Positions 20,738-31,948 of a DNA stretch of 64,000 nt are shown piece after piece (within the stretch, counting starts at the first letter, position 1; every line of letters begins with the position of its first letter). The stretch covers positions 372,001 through 436,000 of the forward strand of contig JAAVTG010000697.1 in assembly GCA_011947345.1 (NCBI GenBank), read 5' to 3'. The stretch is from Phytophthora quininea (taxonomy: Eukaryota; Oomycota; Peronosporomycetes; Peronosporales; Peronosporaceae). The position numbers and the translations under genes are program-made. Under the pieces are notes generated by a model, which was given only the letters and a program-made list of their open reading frames with translations, was not told where the DNA came from and made no database searches.

Positions 20738-21452
20738 GTTCGGGACTTCCGATCAATAGAATGGTTGCATTTACCGTTTATTGCCATGGTTGACACCGCT
20801 CCAGCTATTGACATGCGGCGTTCGAGTACGATTTGACCGCCTGTAGTTAAAAGCGCCTTTGCGCGGACATGTCGGCAGGAGACACCGCAAGTAGGCCCAG
20901 CCATTGGATTCTCGACAGGAATGACACAGCTTTTGGTGTGGGCGGAGAAACGCCGACTGCGCATTGGGCATCCCAACGGTGTTGTTTGATCTAGCGCACC
21001 AGCCGGCCACATCGCGCGCGGGTCGGCGGCGACAGCGGAGCGCGAGCTTGGCCCGCCGTCGACAGGAAGTGGTCCCGCAAAATGCCATGGAGCGAGTTAC
21101 TAACGTCGCGCGCGAACAACACCTTGCAGTCGCAGGATGAGCTGTCAACCAGCGTGCAAATCCCTCCGTTTCTGCTGCGTTGGCATTTGTCGCCGAAAGC
21201 AGGTGTCGGCATCGTGGTCATCCTTTACGTGTGCGAGTCGAACAGCGGAGTCCCAGCCCCGATGGAATGCAAACGGCTGGACGACCGATATGATGTGATC
21301 CAGCATAGCCGGATTTGATAAACATGCTGTCGCGACAGTCAAGGAGCAAGTCGATGCAGCCGCAGCGGTTCTCGTGCCGCTCCAGGTTTGGCCAGCTCAC
21401 TCTGCAATTTGCTCTGCCTCATTCAAGTACCTGCCACTCTCAAGTCTCAACC
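20738..21452. other. intergenic; upstream region of GH12 copy B
   Basis: No convincing gene. Short overlapping ORFs on both strands (for example 20991-21221, minus) show no family signature. Confidence 0.4.
21412..21428 (+). promoter_or_regulatory. possible oomycete Inr-like element
   Basis: CTCATTC (21418-21424) in a pyrimidine-rich setting, about 30 bp before the GH12-B ATG, resembles the TCATTY core of oomycete initiator elements and sits at the expected distance for a short 5' leader. Based on motif and position only. Confidence 0.3.
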
Positions 21453-22172
21453 ATGAAGAGCCTGCTCGCTGGCCTCGTTGCTGCTGCTACCATTACGCTC
21501 GCTTCCGCCGGAGACTACTGCGGCCAATGGGACTACGCTAAGGGCACCAAGTACATTGTCTACAACAATTTGTGGAACAAGGCCAAGGCCACCTCCGGCA
21601 GTCAGTGCACGGGCGTCGACAAGCTCAGCAGCTCCTCGGTCTCCTGGCACACGTCGTACAGCTGGGCAGGAGCGTCCACTGAGGTCAAGTCGTACTCGAA
21701 CGCCGCCCTGATCTTCACCCCGAAGCAGATCAAAAGCATCTCGTCAATCCCTTCCAAGATGGCGTACTCGTACTCGTACTCTGACACGCTCGTCGCCGAT
21801 GTTTCCTACGACCTGTTCACCAGCTCCAGTTCCAGCGGCAGCAACGAGTACGAGATCATGATCTGGCTGGCTGCCTACGGTGGGGCTGGTCCTATCTCCA
21901 GCACTGGCAAAGCCATCGCCACCGTCACGATCGGCAGCAATCAGTTCAAGCTATACAAGGGGCCGAACGGCAGCACGACGGTCTTCTCGTTCGTGGCCAC
22001 CAAGACGATCACCAACTTCTCCGCAGACCTTCTCAAATTTCTGAGCTACTTGGTGAAGAACCAGGGTCTGCCTTCGAGCCAGTACCTGATCACCCTGGAG
22101 GCTGGCACAGAGCCGTTCACGGGCTCGAACGCCAAGATGAAAGTGTCGTCGTTCTCCGCCACCGTCAACTAG
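21453..22172 (+). CDS. secreted GH12 xyloglucan-type endo-beta-1,4-glucanase, copy B
   Basis: 239 residues. The signal peptide is [20 protein letters not shown], followed by [19 protein letters not shown]. Catalytic regions NEYEIMIW and LEAGTEPF are both intact. It is the paralogue of copy A in the same orientation, 13.4 kb downstream. Most of the gene has diverged, but 21792-21933 matches 8416-8554 except for one inserted AGC codon (Ser). Copy B has [17 protein letters not shown] where A has [17 protein letters not shown]. Same enzymatic role expected; copies may differ in expression or recognition. Confidence 0.92.
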   Translation: MKSLLAGLVAAATITLASAGDYCGQWDYAKGTKYIVYNNLWNKAKATSGSQCTGVDKLSSSSVSWHTSYSWAGASTEVKSYSNAALIFTPKQIKSISSIPSKMAYSYSYSDTLVADVSYDLFTSSSSSGSNEYEIMIWLAAYGGAGPISSTGKAIATVTIGSNQFKLYKGPNGSTTVFSFVATKTITNFSADLLKFLSYLVKNQGLPSSQYLITLEAGTEPFTGSNAKMKVSSFSATVN

Positions 22173-22296
22173 AGCGTCAAGTAGCTAATCTTTGCGTGGG
22201 ATAAAGTTTTTCGTCATTTGTTTTGCCTAGCAGTTTTCGCTTGCAACCACTGTTGCCACTATAACGTTAACCACGCAGAGCAAAAGCCGCTCGAGC

Positions 22297-23708
22297 GTGC
22301 AGAGGTCTTGGACTCCGTCATATGCACCCGTCTCCACCCTGAAGCAGGCTCGAGTCCGCTCTGGCGTCTCGGCAAATGCTGGCAATATCCCCGACAAGTT
22401 GTGCGGTAGCATCGAAAACCCTTCCAAGGAGAGCGGTGCCGAAACTTTTGCATCGTACAGCGATCAATTGATGGCCGCGTTCAAGCGGAAGACCCAGGAG
22501 CTGTGTGACGAGACTCGGAACCAGTACGAGCAGAGACTCGAGCGCCAGGAGGTTCAACACGAGCGCCAGTTGCAGACTCTGCAACGACAACTTCGTGACG
22601 TGGTTGGCTCCTGTGTGTCGCTGACCGAGCACGAGCAGATTATCGCCGCAGCAACAGCCGACCAGCGACGCCACCTCGAAAATACTCGCAACCACCACGC
22701 TTCTGAAATGCGAGAGCTCGAGCAGCGATGCGCGCAGTCATGGCAAGCCAAACTAACAGCGCTGGACGAGCAGCACGAGCACACGAAGGCTGCGCTGATG
22801 CAACGCATCAAGCAGGTTGAAATGCTGCAGAGTGAGAGATCAACGGAAGTCAAGGAACGGCAGCTGTCAGAATTGCGATGGAGTGAAAAAGTGGAGGAGA
22901 CTCGAAGGGCGAAAGCAGCCGTTGACAAAAGCCTCCAAGACGCGGAGAAGAAACTGCAGGACGTGTGCCATCTCATTGTATCACTCAAGACGCGCCTGCA
23001 GCAGCGGACACAATTGGCGCGGGAATTAGAAAGTTACCGTGAGACGACTCACGACGATGTGATGAAGTGCAAGCTCGCGTACGCCGAGATGAGGGGCAAC
23101 ATGGAAACTCGAATGGCAGGTTTGGAGAAAGAGCTGGCCCATTTGCAGCGCGCTTTAAACGATCAGAAGGCTAACAGCGCTGCGTTCAAGGTAGGCACTA
23201 CTGCAACGTGGGCAAGCTAAAGCGCTTAGCCCCGTTATTCGATCTCATAAGCTACTTTGTGGTGGTGGAGCAGGACGACATTGCAGGTCTGCGCAGGCGA
23301 CTAAGACGACAGCAATGCGTCGCGGCAGAACTCTGTGCAAAAGAGGCGTTGCTAACCGAGCACCACACGGCCGAGAAGGAGCAGCTTCAAAAGGATATAC
23401 ATCGCCTACAGCAAAGCTTGGTGAACGAACAACAAGCATCAAAAGACGCTGCTTCTCAAGCGAACGAGCGGCAACTTCGATTTCAAGAGCTACAGCTTCA
23501 ACACCAGGACCTTCAAACACGCTCGGAGCTTCAGAGCGCGGCGGAGTCGATGTTGAAAAAGCAGCACCAGCACTTACAGCACAAAGTGTCGCAGTACAAA
23601 CTGCTGGTCGAAAAGCTGACCGCAGAGAACAAGAAAATCGGCGACGAGGTTCGCACCCGGGATGCCTCCACAGAGGCGTGGGCGAAAAGGCTGTTTGGCC
23701 GAAGCTGA
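22297..23708 (+). CDS. coiled-coil protein, two exons, start uncertain
   Basis: Exon 22297-23190 and exon 23274-23708 are separated by an 83-nt intron (GTAGGC...GAGCAG) in phase 0. The product (~440 residues) is almost wholly a charged coiled coil (ERQEVQHERQLQTLQRQLRD, HLQHKVSQYKLLVEKLTAEN), of the kind found in centrosomal or basal-body proteins; no specific family is assigned. The frame is open from 22297 but has no ATG there. The bases before it end CGTGCAG, a possible splice acceptor, so a 5' exon may be missing. The first good internal Met is in DQLMAAFKRKTQ near 22471. Confidence 0.6.
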
Positions 23709-24179
23709 AAGCTCTTTTGTGGAGATCCGATACAAACCAAGATCTTTTCCTTTTGAAGTATCTACGCGCTATTGTTTTGTCGGAAGGGGGAGGGGGGTAA
23801 CATTCAATGGGAAGACTTTGGAATTTGGGGGCAACAACTTGCCCACCATTCGACAAACCCTCGGGCGTCAAGTATTCTCGGATCTTGGTGGCGTTGCATT
23901 TCCGTTTATACTGTCGCTGTACGCACTGAAGCCGCGCAGTAGGAAGGAAGGTTTGTTGATAAGAACATTTTCTTTTATTATTATCATACTCCAAGACGAA
24001 GAAATATCACAAGTTCGAGCTGTTCTAGGCAGTCTAGGAAGTGTAAAAGCCACAATAAATAACCTACAATGAGACCAAGGTCTCATGTCAAGTCGGGATC
24101 CAAGTTTGCTAACCGAACCGAGCACCGCCAACATGAAATCTGAGTGAGATCAAGGCGAACCAAGAATTACTACGTAAAG
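23709..24179. other. AT-richer spacer before the Ty3-like remnant
   Basis: No gene seen. Base composition shifts to AT-rich here (TTTTATTATTATCATAC near 23974), marking entry into repeat DNA. It may include a decayed LTR, but no terminal repeats were matched. Confidence 0.35.
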
Positions 24180-24668
24180 TGATTGGTCAGCTTCAACAAT
24201 CTGCTCAGCAGAACGAGGCAAGAGAACGTACTCAAGAGTCTGTGACCGCGCAGCTCCAGGCAGAAGTTGCGAGACCAAGTGCGCGTGCTAGCATCAACTA
24301 ATACCGATGCCACCGAAAGTTTCCCAAACCATTCTCTCTCCAAATCGGAGGAAGAGTTGAAACCAGAATGGGACGTGTGTGGAACCATGCCACCACACAC
24401 ACCCATTTACGATACTCGTGAGTTAGAAGATCGTGTGGCAAAATGCCACAAGCAGCGTGAAACTTCGAGGTGAACCAAGCGAGGATATCGATGTGTACGT
24501 GCTGAATATGATCCGATGGTATGTACCAACTGTACTTCCACCGAAAACAAGTGGACTTCCGAGTAAGTCAGCTTATGATGGACCATACTAAAGGCAAAGC
24601 GAAGGCGTGGCTGCTTTAAGAGTATAATGGAGAACATCGCTGGAGCCATTTCATCTGCAAAATGATTT

Positions 24669-24974
24669 GTGACTAAGTCGCACCAAGATAATTTAGTCGC
24701 CAAGTTTTTTTTTGCCTGTGTACAAGGCAACCGATCGCTGGACACGTACAGTGATGAGTTTCACCGTCTATCACGGACGGCTGGTGTCTCTGCGTACAGC
24801 AAAATTATGCGCTACAAACAAGGTCTTGCGTCAACTCAACCGTTGCATCTGCTGAAAACGAAATCGTTTGAAACCCTTGACGAATTGATTGAGGCATTGC
24901 GGACGTTGAATCCTCGTGAAGCAGCACGGTCAAACGAGAAAAACAGTGCCAAAGGCGGCAAGACACCGGACTAG
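24669..24974 (+). pseudogene. retrotransposon Gag core fragment
   Basis: LVAKFFFACVQGNRSLDTYS, DEFHRLSRTAGVS and MRYKQGLASTQPLHLL match the capsid-like retrotransposon Gag pattern (a glutamine-x-x-S...Y..EF..L arrangement). A T9 run at 24706-24714 lies within it. Other frames upstream continue the same protein, so it is broken. Confidence 0.6.
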
Positions 24975-25345
24975 TCGAAGGATACGAAACCAGACTCGGT
25001 CACGTGCACAGCGTCAAAGCCCACGCTAAAGAGCCCTGTGGATGGTGCACCCTGGGCTGAAACCTCAATGGCTTAAGGACAACCAAAGAAGTAAAACAAA
25101 AGGTGCAGCGCCTCCAAAGCAACCGACGGAGGTAAGAATGACCAGCTTTGATCAGTCTTGTCTACGATACAAAGTGATCTTGCCAAACTGAAAAGAGATT
25201 TAAACTAGTTGGCCTTTGGGATGGCGTCCCAGGGCCAGACATAGCCATTTGCAGCCACAAGAACTGAGTCTTTAATCCAGGAACATCGGCTAACCCAATC
25301 TATTTCCAAAACCAAAGCGAAGTTGAGAAATTACCCGCAACGTAT

Positions 25346-26206
25346 ATGATCAAGAACGTCAGCTGTGTGCGTGAAGACGACATCCAGATCGCTCCGACAT
25401 TCTTCGACGAGAGTGCTGGCTTTTGCGGAATATCAGCAGCGTTTGTTAAGAAAATGAACTGGGGACAGTACGTGAAGGAGACAGGATCAATGGCGGTAAC
25501 TGTAACGACGCACCAGCGTCACGGCTCTAGTAACCGCGACGCCGGCCTTTGGCCTTTAGCCAATAGGTGTCTGTGCTTTCCGAGAGAGCAATCCGATTGC
25601 TCTCACAGGTTGCAGTCCTTCTTCAACTGCAACGATCATCATTCTTTTACTTACTTTCACTATGCTATCTCCGCTACGATCTCGAACCATTCTGGTTCGT
25701 GCACCTGTTGAAGATTCCGCTCCAAGACAATAGCGAATCTTTTATACTTAGCTTCATATTAGAGTAAGAGGACCGGACTAGCTATCGTAGGTGAACCAGG
25801 ATTCTCGGACTTCTAACCACCATTTCAATCACACTTTCCATTTTACCTTCAACGGCTCAAGCGTCTCAAGCCTCGCTCCGGTTCTCTGCTAGAACCATCG
25901 CCTTCGGTCCTCTCCGTCTACACCCCCACGACTCCTCGGGCTCCCGCTGTGGATCTTCGCCCAAGTCGCTACTCTTCCTCTGCAGTGCTGTCCAGCATTA
26001 CAGTAACCTACGCAAACGGCAAAACAGAATCACTTCGAAACCAGACAATACGACTGAAAGTGTTTGTCGATAGCATACCTGGATACCCAACCGACTTTCA
26101 GGTCTGTCACATTCCGAACAACTGCAATTTAATTCTTGGCGTGCCATGGAAACGTGCTAGAAATCCCGTGATCGACTGGGGTACCGATCGTTTTCACCAA
26201 GACTGA
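25346..26206 (+). pseudogene. retropepsin-like protease region, split by a solo LTR
   Basis: Before the insertion the frame reads FFDESAGFCGISAAFVKKMN and ends SMAVT. After it, the frame resumes VTYANGKTESLRNQTIRLKV and NCNLILGVPWKRARNPVIDW, typical of the end of Ty3-type aspartic proteases. Bases 25501-26002 plus one GTAAC copy interrupt it; without them the frame is continuous (SMA-VTYANGK). Confidence 0.65.
25501..26002 (+). mobile_element. solo LTR, 502 bp, TSD GTAAC
   Basis: It starts TGTAACGACG and ends AGCATTACA, so its termini are the inverted pair TGTAA/TTACA. GTAAC directly precedes it (25496-25500) and directly follows it (26003-26007), the 5-bp target duplication of LTR retrotransposons. 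A TATA-like TTTTATACTTAG lies near 25740. No internal coding DNA remains, so it is a solo LTR left by recombination. Confidence 0.88.
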
Positions 26207-26806
26207 ATATCTTGAAGAGTGTATGAAGCAGAATCAATGTCCCGGTGTGCAGCCACGAGATACAAGCAACTCTCCCTATTGTAGTCAGTTTGGGGAGACG
26301 AAAGTCATCGACCTCAAGCAGGCTGACAAACTCGTTCGTAAGAAAGAAGGTGAGTTTATCGCTGTGATTCCTCCGGAGAAGATAAACGTCCTTTACAGCG
26401 AAATAGCAGGCGTGACGCATTCAGTAGCTGCACAAAAGAAATGCACTAAACCCAGCGACAAAGTTCAGAGACAGCAGAGGACAGATATGAAGAGTTTTCA
26501 CGACAACCCTGGCTACAGGCTTCTGAAAGAATTCGCGCACATTTTGTGCATCTTGTGCGAACTGGTAGCTTTCTGCTGGCTTCACCTGTGTATCACTGTG
26601 AAGTTTTGCTGAGTTCACTCCACCAAAACCACCCGCTGCGCCAGAATGCTTTTTATTTTGGCAACCAAACTCGTAACCCAGCTCCTAAACCGAGTAAGTT
26701 GCCGCTCTACAAGCCCGACAGACCGCATTCGCCCAATGGGCGTCCCTCCCCACGTGCACTTGCTGGTGACAATCAAACATCAAACCGAGCCACTACAGCA
26801 GTTTAA

Positions 26807-27731
26807 CAATCCTTCACTTCGTAGCACTGACTGTTGTCTCGCTGCTTAAAACGGAATTGAATTCCCAGCTGCGTCCGGCATCACAGGACGTCCTTGAGGC
26901 TAGCATCGAACGTGTTTTAGCCTCTTCTGGGATCATTGAGCTACTGCGCTTCCTTTGTCCCCAATATGCTGCTCCGGCACACCGTACCAGCAACATTGAT
27001 GACGTAGTGGAGGCGACACAACAGAGTGGTGGTGTTCATCCGGCCTTCGATACAGAGATCACAAACTTGCAACTGTCAAATTCTCGTCTGACTCGACGAA
27101 GTAGACTGTGTTGGGCAAAATGCAGAATGAGAAAACTAGCGGAGCAGCTCAACCCGGAAACGGAGACCTTGTCGAGAGCGAAGTCCTTGGTGATCTTCAA
27201 CTTCAACTATAGCGCGCTCGAGGTTGGGTTCGGTTTCATCATCTTCTACCTCTCGGCGCGAGAACTCTCTCAGCATACAATCTTTGTACCACAAAGCGTC
27301 TCTTCACTCTCAATTGCGGTGGTGACAAAAACATCCGGATAATTTACCTCCGAGCGTTGCCCACCACGGCGCAACGAGCAGCGTGTTCCAGACGCTGCTA
27401 CTAGCCAGGTTGGAGCGGGCTGGATGTACTACAAGGTGCCGTAGCTACGCGAAATGAAGTCATTTAATAACGTTAATATTAATCGGATTCTCTTTGTGTC
27501 GCTTTCCAAGCTTGGAATTCTGCAACTTCGTTGGGGGTATGAATGGTGGAAATACTACGAGCTCCAAAAGGCTGTAATAAACCCCGTGGCGGCAACGACC
27601 GTAACCCGGATCGCCATGGCCAGAACCAGCAAAAGACGTACATGGAGGTGGACAAGCCAAACACGAGCACTCGTTACACGAGCACAAAAAGGCGGTGCTT
27701 GCGCTCGCGCATAACCTCACGAGCACGAGTT
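26807..27731. other. repeat-derived spacer, no gene recognised
   Basis: An open stretch at 26857-27342 (+) begins MNSQLRPASQDVLEASIERV but has no recognisable domain after ~60 residues. The last 100 bases contain several CACGAGCAC words on both strands, which lead into the hAT-like element. Confidence 0.35.
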
Positions 27732-27884
27732 TCGAGGTTTTTGTTTCCTCCCGTTCAAGTACGAGACACACGAGCACATGAGCGGTTTCCCATGAGCAGT
27801 TGCTCGTGTTTCAAGCAGGCGGAAATACGAGAGTAGATTTTGCTCGTGTCTTCGATGCTCGATTGGTTAATAATATGATAGACA

Positions 27885-30333
27885 GTGCAAAGTACCGGAG
27901 AAAATTACGTCAAAAATGGTTTAAACTACGTCACGATCTTGGGGGCAGAAGCTCGCAACTCGCCACTCAAGAAAAATCCAAGTCGAGAAGATCTCAAGTT
28001 GTTTTACGTGGTCCTGTCCGTCGGGATGAATGCATCAGACCCTCCGGTGGAGGTGAGAGATGCCGTGAAGAACTGGGAACCTATTGGCGGCTTCACACGA
28101 ATATCGCCCGGTGGGGAATACTCGTTCATCGATGACTGGGGTGTTCGCGTTGTCTTCACTGACGACAATCAAGAGAAGAAGGCTTTCATTTGTCTAGCGG
28201 ACTCGAACTGTCGGATGGGGAAGAGGGGAGAAATCTCGTGCTTTTGTCCGGTGGAAAAACATCATCTGCTGTGCGGCACCTCAAACGATGGCACCACCTC
28301 GAGTCACCAAAGACAGCGAAAGAGGTGCAGACAAAGCGCAAGCGCAATGCAGATATTGATCACTTGCGCGAATCAACTTTATACGCACGAAACCCGGCCC
28401 GCCTCAACCTTCTACTTGAAACACTTCGCATTATCAACAACAATTTGCCGCTTAGGTTGGTGGAGTACGAAGAATCAAGACTAAAAGAGGCCCTCGTGGC
28501 GAAGCAGGAGATGAAGTGTATCCTCACTGCGGAGCGAGTCGGCGAGGCCATAATTGAGATCTACGCTTCTACAAGAAAGGAGGTTGCTGCGTTTTTGGCG
28601 TCTAATCTGCAGCCGTATCCCAACTTTACTATGGTTGCTGACATGTGGACGTGTAAGACCACAGGGCAAAAATTTCTTGGTCTGCGCGTCTACTTAGTTG
28701 ATCTCGACTGGAAATTCAGATCCGTTCTTCTTGGAACGTGAAATTTGGAGATCGAGATGGTGGAATCCAAGCTCCATTTTTATGCTGGATAAAACGCACG
28801 TTGGAGGACTTTGGATTGACAGTGGACAACTTTTACGGTGCTACAAGTGACAAAGGCCCCGACGTCCACAATTTAATGACGAACCGATTGCAGTATCAGT
28901 GGGAATGGTGTATGGCTCATATGTCACATGCAGCTACATGCTCTTCGTGTGGAATGAAAGGTGGCAACCCCAGCAAAAACCCCGGTATGAGCTCCTTAAT
29001 CTCGAAAATGAGCAAGACTATCTTTGAAGTGAAGTATGTTGAGGTTACTGGTGATTTGTTTAAAGAGCTTTGCAAAAGCATGACGGATGGAAATGCAACT
29101 ACTCTTCTTAGCTATTCGGATGCGCGTTTCCTCAGTGTCACGAAAGCGATGCGACGAGTGTTAGACAAGTGGGAAGCCATCAAAGTTTGGTACAATGAGA
29201 GGGCCATGAAAGCAGCTCGAGAGCGTAAAGCACCCCCAGCCTTTCCACTTGCTGGTGAACATACGACTTTAGTCCAAGTGATGTCCATATTACAGGCGCT
29301 AGCAGATCTCAAGCGTTCATGTCAAGCCGAAGGGCCAACCCAGGTCGACAACTTGATGAAGTTATACAGCATTCGCCTAGCTGATCTTGATCTCGAAAAG
29401 GCCGTTCGCCATTATCTTTCAACACCGAAGAAGCCTGTCTGGATTCAGCCAAACGAGTTAACACCATTAGCAGCAACAACACGTCGGCTATTGCAAGAAG
29501 CACTGGACAAGCGCTTTTTATTCGGTACTATGATGAAGCGAAGATGGCCGACACCTCTTATGTGTTTGAAATGCAGCAAAAATTGCACCCTGTGTTCAAG
29601 AGTCCAAGACATAATCTTAATGCTGTCATACTAAAAGTTTGTCAGCAGCGTGGATACAATGGACTCACAGCTTGCGCTAAAAGAGAGAAGGTTCATCAGC
29701 GCATTCGTGACCAGCTTCGGAATTTGCTTGAGCGAGTAGCCGACCCGCATGACATGTCTGATCCGACGCCAAGTTCGGTACCGGTTTATTACGACGAGTT
29801 GGAGGAGATGTTCGCGCCAAGAAGCACTAGGCCGCAAACGCAGCCAACTAATCACTTTCAGAGACGTCTCGACGAAGAAATGGACAGGTGGATGAACGAT
29901 CCCATTGAGCCTGTCCGTTTTACAAACAACAAACCGGAATCTGTGCTTTCGTTTTGGGAGAGAATTGAGCGTCAAGGGGACTACCGCCTCCTGCCAAAAG
30001 CGGTAAAAGTGCTTTTGCCATTCCAATGTCATCTTGTCAGATCGAGAGAGATTTAGTGTCAGCGGAAACATGGTAACTGCTCAACGCACCAGTCTCTCTC
30101 AGCACAATATTGACATGTGCTCCTTCTTGAATAGGAACCGGGAATTTATTGATCTGCTGCAGTGTGAGCAAATTCCTCGTGGACAACACAGTCAGCACAC
30201 CCCATCATGTTTTTCATTTCCGCTCAATGCTGACCCCGACATTTACGTGGATATGGATGGCATAATGGACGACATGATGGCTAACTTTGTTTCGAGTGCC
30301 TCACTATATGAAGAGCAAAAGGAAGAGATCTAA
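27885..30333 (+). pseudogene. hAT-family transposase, frame-broken
   Basis: Successive frames (27885-28484, 28190-28741, 28738-29634, 29544-30056, 30034-30333) overlap and continue one protein. A BED-type zinc-finger region (SSAVRHLKRWHHLES) is followed by the RNase-H-like part (NFTMVADMWTCKTTGQKFLG; NFYGATSDKGPDVHNLM). The C-terminal hAT dimerisation domain reads ESVLSFWERIERQGDYRLLP and FSVSGNMVTAQRTSLSQHNI. Four frame changes (about 28210, 28740, 29550, 30045) abolish expression. The D of VADMW and the D of TSDKG fit the first two catalytic positions. Confidence 0.75.
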
Positions 30334-30619
30334 GCTATACTAGCTTCAGCTGTCAATTGCGTCGGAGCAGTATCCGCGATACTTCACTTGTTGTAGCGTA
30401 CTGCGATTCTAGACGAGCCGCAACTGGTCTGTGCAGACGCAGTCGCTTGATATGACGATGAACTGTGCCGGCATTACGGACCTCTCCAAGACGGAATCCG
30501 GCAAGTTGCTCGCCTTCGCGCTGCCAACGATCGAAACGAGTTTTGCCAAGCTCAACAAATCTTTAACCTGCTTGTGCGCGTGAGCAGGTGCAGCAAATTC
30601 ATGACGAGATGCATTGCGT

Positions 30620-31440
30620 GGCTGCGCATCTTCGTACCGTCGCCGTCGTGGAAGGTGTATCGTACAGCACTCGGCCATCGTGTCGCGCTCTGAGAAGTCC
30701 TAAGTCTTCTCCATGAACTCGTAAACGCCCTGTGGCATCCGATAGTTCGCTCTTCCGAGCGAGCGTTCGTCCTTTGATGATTCGCGATGGCAGTCACATG
30801 ATAATGGCAAACAATACGGCTTCGGTTTGAGCTGCGGCAATGAGTTTTTGCCGTTGAGCAGCATCACGGAATGTGGCATCCACCACCACGCGATCGCCTT
30901 GACGCAAGTGCTTCACACTCTAGGTCAAAATCACTTCGTAAGTGCGCTGCGTCATTTCCGGGAATACAGTCCTTCTTCATAGCTACCGGCGCCCTTGGGT
31001 TTGGAGTCGCCTTCATCTGCTACAGCAGCTTGGATATCTGCGATTTCCTTGAGGATCACACCTGATCGCAGCCACACCAACGTATTGTCCGAGTCTGCTA
31101 GCAGTTTAGCCAAATTGGACTTGCCACTGGCCGGCAGACCGCCCACGAGAATCATACATGGACGTTGAGCCGGCGGACTTGACAGTTCCAGAGCCACCAA
31201 CCAGCAGGAATGCGCTCGCTGGTTCTCCATCGCTCGGGTTGCAGCAGATAACGTTGAGTCCATGACACGGAAGCCACTGACCTTGGCACGCACTACCGGT
31301 ACGCCGCGTAAAACTCGCACAACTCGGCGATTTCCGGTGCGTTTTGCAGTGCTTTCAAACGGTACTTGTGCTGCAAAAACCTAGCAAGGTCAAGGCGCCC
31401 TTTGCGCCAAACATCCATCACCAGGAACGCGAAGTGGATC
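30620..31440 (-). pseudogene. bacterial-type P-loop kinase fused to kinase-like domain (fossil)
   Basis: Minus frames give, in order: FAFLVMDVWRKGRLDLARFL and AELCEFYAAYR (end of an aminoglycoside-phosphotransferase-like domain); VRAKVSGFRVMD; a P-loop, PCMILVGGLPASGKSNLAKL; LVWLRSGVILKEIA; YEEGLYSRK; then MTQRTYEVIL and QGDRVVVDATFRDAAQRQ. This is the layout of bacterial bifunctional APH-like/ATP-binding (AAA_33) proteins. Stops and frame changes near 31255, 30940, 30920 and 30797 show decay. No oomycete relative is known to me, so horizontal transfer is inferred. Confidence 0.6.
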
Positions 31441-31948
31441 AGGAAGTCCAGGGCGTGATAATGCTAGCTACCAGCCAGTTTTCCCGCGGTTCTTAAATCC
31501 GAAGTCATCGATGCCGTGTCGTCGCCTGCATCCATCGTTTCATCCAGGTGATACTTGTTGTCATTACCTTAAGGCGACGTCGACTGCAACAACTGCAGGA
31601 TCAATGCTTCCAACATATCTTCTTCATCGAAAACGCCTGGATTCACACGGTGCATGCATTGCTGACAGCACCGATTGCGACTAAGCTCTTCAACAACAAG
31701 CCTCCGCTTCATCCAACTGCAAGCAATTACCGCAGAGCACGCGGACACATAAGTGGCAGAAGAAGTCGCGGCGGAAGAAGTAAAATCGCATTGAGCAAAG
31801 GAAGCTCAGTCTTACATTTATGTCAGCGTGCACTATACAAGAAAACGTGGAGCCCTGGATTTCCAGCGTCTTTGCTTCAGCATTTTTGTCTGCCACAGTG
31901 GAGCAGCAGCAAGTTTTTTTTTCCATGTCCAGCCCAGCAGATAGTGGA
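31441..31948. other. no gene recognised
   Basis: Inside the hAT-like element, between the kinase fossil and the coiled-coil ORF. Contains a T9 run (31914-31922). An open frame at 31548-31952 (+) has no family character. Confidence 0.35.

Larger units (their letters stand above)
24180..26806 (+). mobile_element. decayed Ty3/gypsy-type retrotransposon remnant
   Basis: The order gag, then protease, is preserved, with many stops. A coiled-coil Gag start (VIGQLQQSAQQNEARERTQE) and the segment HTPIYDTRELEDRVAKC are followed by a Gag core and an aspartic-protease region. No intact reverse transcriptase or integrase domain was seen before 26.8 kb, so the 3' half is lost or unrecognisable. A solo LTR is nested in the protease region. 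Confidence 0.65.

Noticed and set aside
8077..22172. GH12 pair as part of a biosynthetic cluster
   Set aside because: The genes between are unrelated housekeeping and transport genes; the pair is simply a local duplication.
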